Shown one piece after another: positions 32,057 through 39,288 of a DNA stretch of 64,000 bases. Under the pieces are notes generated by a model. That model was not told where the DNA came from. It was given only the letters and a program-made list of their open reading frames with translations, and did no database searches. Position 1 is the stretch's first letter. Each line of letters begins with the position of its first letter. Origin of the DNA: an uncultured Algibacter sp. (GTDB lineage Bacteria; Bacteroidota; Bacteroidia; Flavobacteriales; Flavobacteriaceae); the NCBI RefSeq assembly GCF_947487605.1, contig NZ_CANKXK010000004.1:186001-250000 (forward strand). The letters are read 5' to 3'. Position numbers and translations under genes: made by a program.

Positions 32057-33814
32057 ATGAATTTATTAAGAAAAGGAATATTTGCCTTACTAATAACAGG
32101 GCTTATAGTCTCATCATGTGAAGATGATGACACGATAGTTGCTCCTAATGAAGGCGACGGAGGTACGGGACTAACAGAGATTACATTTCCAAGTCATGCC
32201 ATAACTGTTAAAATTGAGGATGGAGACGGAACTATAGTTACTGTGCGCCCACAAGGTCTGGGGGTTACGTCTTATGTAGTAGATTTTGGAGATCCAAATA
32301 GTACGGATGATGTTATAACAATTACAGAAGATGCCGGTACAGCTACTTACGATTACCCTAATAATGTTGAAGAAGAAACTTATACAATAACGGTAACCGC
32401 AAAATCCAATCAGGGTTTCCCAGATGTTGTTCAGACTAGAAATGTAACAGTGGAGCATAAACTTACTACGTTATCTTCTTCACCTTCATCACCAACTATC
32501 CTTGATGAAAATGTATATGCTGTTTTTAGTGATGGTATTGAAATTGATGGTGCTTTTACTGCTTATACAAATAAATTGTCAGGGGCTAATTTTGATAGTG
32601 ATGATGCAGAATATAATGAAGTAGAAGTTGGGGATATAAAAAATAAAGTAATTCAATATTCTAGGCTACATAATACTATTGCTGCATCTATTACTTTCGA
32701 CCCTGTAATTGTTATTGCAGATGTTTTTGGAACGGGATCTTCCGCAGATTATCTTCACATGGATCTTCATTCTATTCATGAAATTGGTATTGATAAAGTA
32801 AAAATAACAATGGGAGGTAAAACTTTTGAGCAAACCTTAGAAAGTGATACGTGGACAGGTATAGATATTGATTTTGCTGCTGAAGGAATTACTCAAATAG
32901 ATGAAATAACGTTAGAACTAGCTACAGGAGGCACTGCAAATAATGAGGCAACTCTTAATGTAGATAACATCTATCTTTATAGAGAACCACTTTCAGTTCC
33001 CGATTTCACTTTTGATGATGTAGCAAGTGATTTTGATGTTACATTTACAGATGCGTCTTTACTCGCAACCAGTTATAGTTGGGATTTTGGAGATGGTATA
33101 GGTAGCTCAACTGATGCAAATCCAACATATAGTTATACTGATGATGGTATGGAAAGAACATATATGGTAACATTAACAACTACAAATTTTATAAATAAAC
33201 CAACTTCTATTACAAAAGAAGTTACTGTAGGTGGACCAGCAGGTCCTATTAATCCAGAGATTTTATGGGGAGATTTTAATGGGAGCTCTGGTGATGTGTA
33301 CCCGCCTTGGAAAATAGCCAACACTCCTGGGAATTCAAACCCTTTTAGCGGTTCTTCTGATGGGTCTTGTACAGAATATGACGGAACAGAAACTGGATCT
33401 AAAACAAGAGGAGCAAAATGGTCATCTGGTAATAGTGCTGATGATATAAATGGTGCTGCCGACCCTGATGATACTAGATATGCATACCAAGCAGTTACGT
33501 TAAGTCCTAATACAGATTATATTTTTGAGTTCGAATATGCTATAAAAACAGGAGGAGCCGAAACTAACAGTGTAGTTGCTGCAATTTTAAATGGTCATTA
33601 TAGTGACAGTGATGTTGCTCTTGCCAGTAATCCTTTGGTTGAGCATATTGGTACCGAAGCAAAAGGAAAGTTTGCAGACAATTCTTGTTCAGGAGGAACA
33701 ACAGTGAAACTTCAGTTTAGATCCAACTCTGTTGGTGAAGTATCTATATTTATTTACGCATTTACAGATGTAGATGCTTTTGTAGATAATGTTAAAGTTT
33801 ATCCAGTAGAATAA
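32057..33814 (+). CDS. Two-PKD-type lipoprotein with duplicated C-terminal module
   Basis: A 585-residue lipoprotein (lipobox IVSSC, Cys21). It contains a PKD-like domain (about 40-130: TSYVVDFGDPNS and EETYTITVTAKSNQG), a second beta-rich domain (about 140-310, with strongly laminin-G/CBM-like strands ending ATLNVDNIYLYREP), a clear PKD domain (about 315-395: SYSWDFGDGIGSSTDANPTY) and the C-terminal module shared with the preceding protein (about 405-585). Four domains in a row make a long arm suited to reaching polysaccharide outside the cell. No catalytic motifs. It lies between the first PKD gene and two PL7 genes. Confidence 0.87.
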   Translation: MNLLRKGIFALLITGLIVSSCEDDDTIVAPNEGDGGTGLTEITFPSHAITVKIEDGDGTIVTVRPQGLGVTSYVVDFGDPNSTDDVITITEDAGTATYDYPNNVEEETYTITVTAKSNQGFPDVVQTRNVTVEHKLTTLSSSPSSPTILDENVYAVFSDGIEIDGAFTAYTNKLSGANFDSDDAEYNEVEVGDIKNKVIQYSRLHNTIAASITFDPVIVIADVFGTGSSADYLHMDLHSIHEIGIDKVKITMGGKTFEQTLESDTWTGIDIDFAAEGITQIDEITLELATGGTANNEATLNVDNIYLYREPLSVPDFTFDDVASDFDVTFTDASLLATSYSWDFGDGIGSSTDANPTYSYTDDGMERTYMVTLTTTNFINKPTSITKEVTVGGPAGPINPEILWGDFNGSSGDVYPPWKIANTPGNSNPFSGSSDGSCTEYDGTETGSKTRGAKWSSGNSADDINGAADPDDTRYAYQAVTLSPNTDYIFEFEYAIKTGGAETNSVVAAILNGHYSDSDVALASNPLVEHIGTEAKGKFADNSCSGGTTVKLQFRSNSVGEVSIFIYAFTDVDAFVDNVKVYPVE

Positions 33815-33823
33815 ATTAGTATC

Positions 33824-34738
33824 ATGAAAAACTTCCGAAGAAATATATTGCTAATTGGATTAATAGCCTTTCTATCTGTTAACGCTACTTCTCAAAACAA
33901 GAAAAGTAGTGTTACAGAATCGGATGTGAAAACTGAAAAGAAGAAAAGAAGAAAAAAAAAGAAGGTTAAGCTGCCTAATATAGATTTAAGCCATTGGAAA
34001 GTTACCTTACCTGTAGCAAATGATAAGGGCAAACCTATTGAAATAGACCCACCAGAAATATTGAATTTTGCCAATATAGAAGTAGCTAAGCCATATATGT
34101 ATATAGATTCTACAAAAGGAGCTATAGTATTTCATGCGATGCCAACTGATTCCAAAACTAGGAATACCAAGTATACACGGTCTGAGTTAAGAGAGCAAAT
34201 GGTACCAGGAGATAATAATGTTAATTGGACGTTTGCTGATGGAGCCTATATGAAAGGTAAAATAGCCATGGAAGCTACAACTAGAGATTCTGATGGCAAG
34301 TATCATAGAACTATTATCATGCAAATTCATGGGCGTTTAACCAATGAACAGCGAGATTTAATTGGTGAAGATGACAACAATGCGCCTCCCATTTTAAAAA
34401 TATATTGGGATAAAGGTAAAATTAGAGTAAAAACTAAAGTGCTTAAAAATTTAAATGCAACCTATGAAGAAATGTTACATGAAGATGCATGGGATAATGA
34501 TGATGGTTTTAATTTTGAAGAGGAAGTTGGATTTAGAAAATTCACACTAGAAGTAAAAGTTTCTAAGGGTAAAATGGTTATTATTCTAAATGGTAATGAA
34601 TTCAAAGTTTATGAAAATATTCACATGCGAAGGTGGGGTATTTTTGAAAACTATTTTAAGGCAGGTAATTATTTTCAATCAAGAGACAAAGGGTCATTTT
34701 CAAAAGTTAGGTTTTACGAATTAGAAGTAAGTCATTAA
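33824..34738 (+). CDS. PL7 family alginate lyase with basic linker
   Basis: A compact PL7 enzyme of 304 residues. Type I signal peptide (MKNFRRNILLIGLIAFLSVN, cleavage near ATS-QN), no lipobox. A strongly basic linker follows (about 26-49: 13 Lys/Arg against 3 acidic residues, including a KKKRRKKKK run). The catalytic jelly roll starts at LPNIDLSHWKVTLPV. Signatures: RSELRE at 119-124, QIH at 167-169 and YFKAGNYFQS near 284-293, all intact. About 55-60% identical by eye to the next protein across the catalytic domain. It follows the larger PKD gene by 9 bp. Secretion without lipid anchor suggests a periplasmic or released enzyme. Confidence 0.94.
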   Translation: MKNFRRNILLIGLIAFLSVNATSQNKKSSVTESDVKTEKKKRRKKKKVKLPNIDLSHWKVTLPVANDKGKPIEIDPPEILNFANIEVAKPYMYIDSTKGAIVFHAMPTDSKTRNTKYTRSELREQMVPGDNNVNWTFADGAYMKGKIAMEATTRDSDGKYHRTIIMQIHGRLTNEQRDLIGEDDNNAPPILKIYWDKGKIRVKTKVLKNLNATYEEMLHEDAWDNDDGFNFEEEVGFRKFTLEVKVSKGKMVIILNGNEFKVYENIHMRRWGIFENYFKAGNYFQSRDKGSFSKVRFYELEVSH

Positions 34739-34762
34739 TTAAAATTTATATAATAAATTATA

Positions 34763-35692
34763 ATGTCAACAATAAACTATATTAAAAAGCTTTTTTTAGG
34801 AATGTTTTTAATTCTTATTACTAGCCTAAACTTTAGTTGTATGAATGGAGGTTCAGATGATGTGCCTGTTGCTGTTGGTAATGAGGATGATAATGGCGAT
34901 GAGGAAATTATTAATGATGAGGAAGAAGTAACTTATAAGCTGCCAGAAATTGATTTAAACAATTGGAAAGTAACGTTGCCTATTGGTAATCCAACAGAAG
35001 TAAAACCTCCAGAAATTCTAAATTATGGAACTAACGAAACTTTGAAACCATTTTTTTATAACGATTCTATAAATGGAGCATTAGTATTTTATACATATCC
35101 AGGAGCTTCAACAGCAAATTCTTCTTACTCTAGAACAGAGTTAAGAGAGCAAATGGTGTCTGGAAGCAATAATACAAATTGGACGTTTGGACAAGGAGGA
35201 AACATGAAGGGAACACTATCAATGGATGAAATATCAAAAGATAGCAATGGTAATTATCATAGAACCATTATTATGCAAATTCATGGTAGGTTAACCAATG
35301 CACAACGAGATTTAATTGGACAAAAAGATAATAATGCACCACCAATGCTAAAAATATATTGGAATTATGGGTATATAAGAGTGAAAACAAAAAAGCTTAA
35401 AGATATTAATGTGTCAGATGTAGATATTTTGAAAACAAACTCATGGACAGATGATGAAGGGTATAATTTTTCAAAATATGTAGGCTTTGACAAATTTACA
35501 TTAGAGGTAAAAGTTACAAACGGTCGCATGGAAGTGATTTTAAATGATGAAGAATCTGTTGTTTATAATGATATACATATTCAAAAATGGAACGTTTTTG
35601 AAAATTATTTTAAAGCAGGGAATTATTTATCATCAATTGATGCAGGAGCATTTGCAAGGATTAAATATTATAATCTGGAAGTGACTCATTAA
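34763..35692 (+). CDS. PL7 family alginate lyase with acidic linker (lipoprotein)
   Basis: A tandem paralogue of the preceding gene, 309 residues. Here the N-terminus is a lipoprotein signal (lipobox NFSC, Cys26), and the linker is strongly acidic (about 32-55: 12 Asp/Glu, no Lys/Arg). An acid-rich stretch after the lipidated Cys fits an exported surface lipoprotein of Bacteroidota. The catalytic domain starts LPEIDLNNWKVTLPI and keeps RTELRE (124-129), QIH (172-174) and YFKAGNYLSS near the end. It is the last gene of the susC transcript and is followed by a 35-nt palindrome. Confidence 0.94.
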   Translation: MSTINYIKKLFLGMFLILITSLNFSCMNGGSDDVPVAVGNEDDNGDEEIINDEEEVTYKLPEIDLNNWKVTLPIGNPTEVKPPEILNYGTNETLKPFFYNDSINGALVFYTYPGASTANSSYSRTELREQMVSGSNNTNWTFGQGGNMKGTLSMDEISKDSNGNYHRTIIMQIHGRLTNAQRDLIGQKDNNAPPMLKIYWNYGYIRVKTKKLKDINVSDVDILKTNSWTDDEGYNFSKYVGFDKFTLEVKVTNGRMEVILNDEESVVYNDIHIQKWNVFENYFKAGNYLSSIDAGAFARIKYYNLEVTH

Positions 35693-35757
35693 TATTTATA
35701 AAATAATAGACATAAAGAGAATAATATTTTTATTATAGTTTGAGTTTAGTTTAAGTT

Positions 35758-35792
35758 AAATTTCACTGGTCATTTAATGACCAGTGAAATTT
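35758..35792. terminator. Perfect 35-nt palindrome after the susC operon, probable terminator
   Basis: AAATTTCACTGGTCATT (35758-35774) is exactly mirrored at 35776-35792 around one T; the effective loop is three to five bases. The AAATTT/AAATTT ends give a U-rich 3' arm but no T run follows (GACAAAAAAA), so termination in the + direction may be partial. It lies between the last PL7 gene and gntR. Confidence 0.6.
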
Positions 35793-35846
35793 GACAAAAA
35801 AATCAAAGAATATTGTGTTGTTTTGTTTAAATTTAGGCAGGTTTTT

Positions 35847-35856
35847 TGGTTAACCA
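35847..35856. promoter_or_regulatory. Single operator TGGTTAACCA upstream of gntR
   Basis: A perfect 10-bp palindrome of the same TGGTnnACCA type as the tandem operators at 18990 and 26072, placed 108 bp before the regulator start. It suggests autoregulation. No exact TAnnTTTG is visible beside it. Confidence 0.7.
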
Positions 35857-35964
35857 ATTTGTTTGAGTTGTGAGATTGACAATAAAAGGAAATAAATTAA
35901 TCACTATAGGAATCATTGTATAGAAGTTGTATTAGCATCTTATTGGAGCGTTAAATTAGAGTGT

Positions 35965-36669
35965 ATGAAATTAGAGGTACTTACGGTAAGCGATAATCAG
36001 GAAATTCAAAATTCAATAATCGTTAAGATTAAAGAATTAATAAACTATAAAAATCTTGAACCAGGGGATAAACTTCCTTCCGAAAGAATGTTATCCGAAA
36101 AATTTGAAGTAAGTAGAAGCAATGTTCGTGATGCCATTCAAAAGTTGGAATTTTATGGCATATTAAAATCGATTCCCCAAAGTGGAACTTTTGTTGCCAA
36201 CATTGGTGTTATTGCTATGAATGGGATGATTGATGATATTTTAAGATTAGAGTCGCCTAGTTTTAAATCTTTAGTAGAAACAAGAATTTTACTGGAATTA
36301 AAAACAGTTAGATTAGCATCCTTGAGACGTACAAATAAAGATTTAAAAAAAATCAAAGAAGCACTAGATGCCTATGAAAAAAAAGCATTATCAGGAGAAG
36401 ATGCAGTTCAAGAAGATTTATTGTTTCATTTAGCAATTGCAAAGGCAAGTGGGAATAGTACTATGAATACCTTTATGCTTACTATAACGCCACAAATAAT
36501 TATGAATTTTGAGAAATATCATGTTTGTGATAAAAGATTATCAGTTTTAGGAATTAATGAGCATAAGGAAATTTTTGAAGCTATTAAAATCCAAGACCCT
36601 GTTTTAGCAAAACAAAAAATGAAAGACCATTTTAGTATATTATATCAATATTGCTATAATGTGAAATAA
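35965..36669 (+). CDS. GntR/FadR-family transcriptional regulator of the alginate locus
   Basis: A 234-residue regulator. The winged helix-turn-helix is clear at about 20-80 (LEPGDKLPSERMLSEKFEVSRSNVRDAIQKL, then a wing with SIPQSGTFVA). The C-terminal all-helical FCD ligand domain spans about 95-225, with the metal/ligand-type histidines in LLFHLAIAKASGN, INEHKEIFEAI and KMKDHFSILYQ. FadR-subfamily repressors of this type bind palindromes like TGGTnnACCA and leave on binding a sugar acid. A repressor of this family (AusR) controls the alginate locus of Zobellia galactanivorans. The ligand here is probably KDG or DEH (inference). Confidence 0.93.
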   Translation: MKLEVLTVSDNQEIQNSIIVKIKELINYKNLEPGDKLPSERMLSEKFEVSRSNVRDAIQKLEFYGILKSIPQSGTFVANIGVIAMNGMIDDILRLESPSFKSLVETRILLELKTVRLASLRRTNKDLKKIKEALDAYEKKALSGEDAVQEDLLFHLAIAKASGNSTMNTFMLTITPQIIMNFEKYHVCDKRLSVLGINEHKEIFEAIKIQDPVLAKQKMKDHFSILYQYCYNVK

Positions 36670-36683
36670 AATAAATTGATTTG

Positions 36684-36738
36684 AAAAATGAGAATGCACG
36701 CTCTCATTTTTTGAATAAATATATTAGGAGGGGAGTGT
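36684..36738 (+). promoter_or_regulatory. Candidate structured leader element B before the MFS gene (also possible gntR terminator)
   Basis: A hairpin AAAAATGAGA/TCTCATTTTT (36684-36693, 36702-36711) with loop ATGCACGC is followed 14 nt later by TTAGGAGGGGAGT (36724-36736). The loop and the AGGAGGG block match element A before susC, while stem bases differ but pair. T at 36706-36712 makes the hairpin a plausible terminator for gntR as well. A further small hairpin AATATAGT/ACTATATT (36746-36753, 36757-36764) follows. Confidence 0.55.
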
Positions 36739-36861
36739 ACTACACAATATAGTCAAACTATATTATTATGACATTCAATACGGCACATGTTGTCTTTTCT
36801 TAAGCGACGTTCATTCGTTTTAGAAAAACCTTCTATTTAATAATATTAATAAACGAAATAA

Positions 36862-38145
36862 ATGAAAATTAAAGGCTTACGTTGGTGGATTATCACATTA
36901 ATTTTTATAGCAACTGTTATCAATTACATTGATAGAACAGCTTTTGCTTTGCTTTGGCCAGAAATGGGTAAAGACTTAGGTATGGGTAAGTCTGATTATG
37001 CAATTATGTTAAACGTATTTATGGCGTGTTATGCCCTAGGTAAGTTTGCATCGGGTAAGTTATATGATAAAATAGGTACCCGTTTAGGTTTTACAGTTTC
37101 AATTATTATATGGTCTCTAGCATCGGCTTTTCATGCATTTGCTAGAGGAATAATAACGCTTTCAATTTTTAGAGGCTTATTAGGTATTGGAGAAGCGGGT
37201 AATTGGCCTGGAGCAGTAAAAAGTAATGGTGAATGGTTTCCTGTTAAAGAAAGAGCAATAGCTCAAGGTATATTTAATGCTGGAGCGTCAATAGGAAATG
37301 TAATTGCACCATTTGTAATTGTTTTCTTGTACACACAATTTGGGTGGAAAACAACCTATATTATTTTAGGAGCTGTAGGTATGTTATGGGTAATTCCTTG
37401 GTTGTTCTTAAACAAATCTACTCCTGAGAAGCATCCATGGGTCACTGAAGAAGAAAGAACTCTAATTGTGGCGGATAGAATAGAAAAGGATGAACTTATT
37501 CATAATAAAAAGGTTAAAAGTTTAAGTGTAAGTAAAATATTAAGTTATAAACAATCATGGGGTGTATTATTCTGTCGTTTCTTTATAGAGCCAATTTGGT
37601 GGTTTTTTGCAGGTTGGATGCCAATTTATTTAAATGATAAATTTGGATTGAGTATAGAGGAAATAGCTAGCACGATGTGGATATCTTATTTAATGGCTGC
37701 TGTAGGGAGTATTTTGGGAGGTATGTTTGCGGGAGAATTAATGAAAAAACGTTCTGTAGATTTCTCTAGAAAAGCAACTATAGCGTTAGGAGGGCTTTTA
37801 ATTTTAATAGCCTTTGTATGCATAATTACATTTGTAGGAGAAAACAATTTCATGACGTTTATATACTTAGCAGGACTTGCATTATTTGGGTTTCAATTCG
37901 CTATAGGTAATATACAAACAATTTCAAGCGACCTCTTTAGAGGGCCGTCTGTAGGTACTTTAGCTGGATTAGCTGGAACTATAGCGGCTGTATCACCAAT
38001 GATAATGAATTGGTTTGTAGGTCAAATTACAACAAGTTCATATACACCCGCATTTATTGCGATATGTGTCGCAGTGGCGTTAGGAGTTCTTTCAATATTT
38101 GTATTTATAAAAAATATAGGACCAGTAAGAAAAACAATAGATTAA
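36862..38145 (+). CDS. MFS transporter, hexuronate (ExuT/GarP-like) type
   Basis: A 427-residue inner-membrane carrier of the anion:cation symporter group of the major facilitator superfamily. About 12 membrane helices in two halves of six, with a cytoplasmic loop at about 195-225. The family motif between helices 2 and 3 (GKLYDKIGTRLGF) and the ExuT-like GEAGNWPGAVKSNGEWFP and AIAQGIFNAGASIGN stretches are present. It probably carries DEH or another alginate-derived uronate across the inner membrane. No full promoter consensus is seen in front of it, so it may be read through from gntR or start at an activator-dependent site. It precedes the SDR by 39 bp. Confidence 0.92.
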   Translation: MKIKGLRWWIITLIFIATVINYIDRTAFALLWPEMGKDLGMGKSDYAIMLNVFMACYALGKFASGKLYDKIGTRLGFTVSIIIWSLASAFHAFARGIITLSIFRGLLGIGEAGNWPGAVKSNGEWFPVKERAIAQGIFNAGASIGNVIAPFVIVFLYTQFGWKTTYIILGAVGMLWVIPWLFLNKSTPEKHPWVTEEERTLIVADRIEKDELIHNKKVKSLSVSKILSYKQSWGVLFCRFFIEPIWWFFAGWMPIYLNDKFGLSIEEIASTMWISYLMAAVGSILGGMFAGELMKKRSVDFSRKATIALGGLLILIAFVCIITFVGENNFMTFIYLAGLALFGFQFAIGNIQTISSDLFRGPSVGTLAGLAGTIAAVSPMIMNWFVGQITTSSYTPAFIAICVAVALGVLSIFVFIKNIGPVRKTID

Positions 38146-38184
38146 TATTAATTATCAATAAAAGAATTTAAAAAATTAAATAAT

Positions 38185-38949
38185 ATGAGCAATTTAAAAG
38201 GTAGAGTGGCAGTAATTACAGGAGCTACAGGTGGTATTGGTTTCCAAGTAGCTAAAAGACTAGGAAAAGATGGATATACTGTAATTTTAAATGGTATCGA
38301 AGACGAAGTTGGAGCAAAAAGAGTTGAAGAACTTACTGCAGAAGGAATTACAGCTGAATATTATGGATTTGACGTTACAAAAGAAGATGAAGTAACTTCA
38401 AACATTAAAAAAATTGGTGAAAAGTACGGTAAAATAAATGTGCTTGTAAATAACGCAGGAGGATTAGGTGGAAGGTCTAGATTTGAAGACATGACTACTG
38501 AATTTTATAGATTTGTTATGGCATTAAATCTTGACTCAACATTTTTTGCTTCCAGAGCTGCTATACCATTTCTTAAAAAAGGAGAAAATGCATCAATAAT
38601 CAACTATACATCAAATGCTGGATGGAATGCTGGTGGTCCAGGAGCTGGAATCTATGGCACATCTAAGGCAGGAGTTCATACAATTACAAGAGCACTAGCA
38701 AAGGATTTAGCTGAATATGGTATCAGAGTAAATGCAGTGTCTCCTGGTACAATTGATACGCCTTTTCATACACAAATTAAATCAACCAAACCAGAAGTTT
38801 TTGCTTCATGGAAAAATAATATTATGTTAGGAAGATTAGGACAACCAGAAGAAGTTGCTTCTGTTGTTTCATTCTTAGCTAGTGAAGATGCATCTTTTAT
38901 AACTGCAGAAACTATTCAAATTGGAGCTGGACAAGGATTAGGAATATAA
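38185..38949 (+). CDS. SDR oxidoreductase, probable DEH reductase
   Basis: A classical short-chain dehydrogenase of 254 residues. Cofactor motif TGATGGIG (12-19), structural NNAGG (89-93), catalytic Ser in YTSNAGWN (141-148), Tyr157 and Lys161 in YGTSKAG, and the C-terminal GQPEEVASVVSFLASEDASFITAETIQIGAGQG. In alginate loci an SDR at this place reduces 4-deoxy-L-erythro-5-hexoseulose uronate to 2-keto-3-deoxygluconate. The reaction is inferred from context. Arg and Asn after strand 2 (LNGIEDEVGAKR) do not clearly decide between NADH and NADPH. It is followed by the remnant of a second SDR. Confidence 0.9.
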   Translation: MSNLKGRVAVITGATGGIGFQVAKRLGKDGYTVILNGIEDEVGAKRVEELTAEGITAEYYGFDVTKEDEVTSNIKKIGEKYGKINVLVNNAGGLGGRSRFEDMTTEFYRFVMALNLDSTFFASRAAIPFLKKGENASIINYTSNAGWNAGGPGAGIYGTSKAGVHTITRALAKDLAEYGIRVNAVSPGTIDTPFHTQIKSTKPEVFASWKNNIMLGRLGQPEEVASVVSFLASEDASFITAETIQIGAGQGLGI

Positions 38950-39241
38950 TATTAAATATTCTTTTAAGTAAAATTTCGAATAGTCTATAATTTTATTGTA
39001 TAAAGAATCAAAAACCCTAAAATGGTAAATTAAAAGGAAAAGTGGCTGACGTAATCCATTAAGAAGAGAAGGGCGTACTCACTAGCTTGCCGATTAAGTT
39101 GCTTATTTAAAAGCAATGAGTCATTATTTCTTAATGGAAATAATATAGAAATTAGTGGCGGGTTAGCTTATAAGTAATTTAATATGCCTAGTCCAGAATA
39201 ATGGCTACAGATTAATAAAAGGATTGAATTTATAAATTAGG
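38950..39241. other. Gene-free stretch after the SDR holding the SDR remnant
   Basis: Apart from the degraded SDR copy at 39022-39177 I see no intact gene here. The sequence can also pair TCCATTAAGAA (39055-39065) with TTCTTAATGGA (about 39128-39138), but this falls inside the remnant and may be chance. Confidence 0.5.
39022..39177 (+). pseudogene. Remnant of a second SDR gene (internal deletion)
   Basis: ATG at 39022 begins MVN and, after one missing base, LKGKVADVI, the typical first strand of an SDR. About 30 bases on, another frame reads without interruption to TAA at 39175-39177 as RLSCLFKSNESLFLNG followed by NNIEISGGLAYK, the typical SDR C-terminus. The whole middle, including the catalytic Tyr and Lys, is absent. 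It lies 72 bp after the intact SDR, in the same direction, and before the terminator. No product can be functional. Confidence 0.72.
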
Positions 39242-39274
39242 GCTGAACAATTAGGTTATTGTTCAGCTTTTTTT
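39242..39274 (+). terminator. Rho-independent terminator at the end of the alginate locus
   Basis: A 10-bp perfect stem GCTGAACAAT/ATTGTTCAGC (39242-39251, 39258-39267) with loop TAGGTT and seven T. It stands between the SDR remnant and the convergent hutU gene. Confidence 0.88.
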
Positions 39275-39288
39275 AACATGTAAATATT

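Noticed and set aside
39055-39138. A possible structured non-coding RNA after the SDR, from an 11-bp complementary pair TCCATTAAGAA/TTCTTAATGGA and inner hairpins
   Set aside because: The 3' arm lies inside the clear SDR C-terminal coding remnant, so a decayed gene explains the sequence better than an RNA gene.
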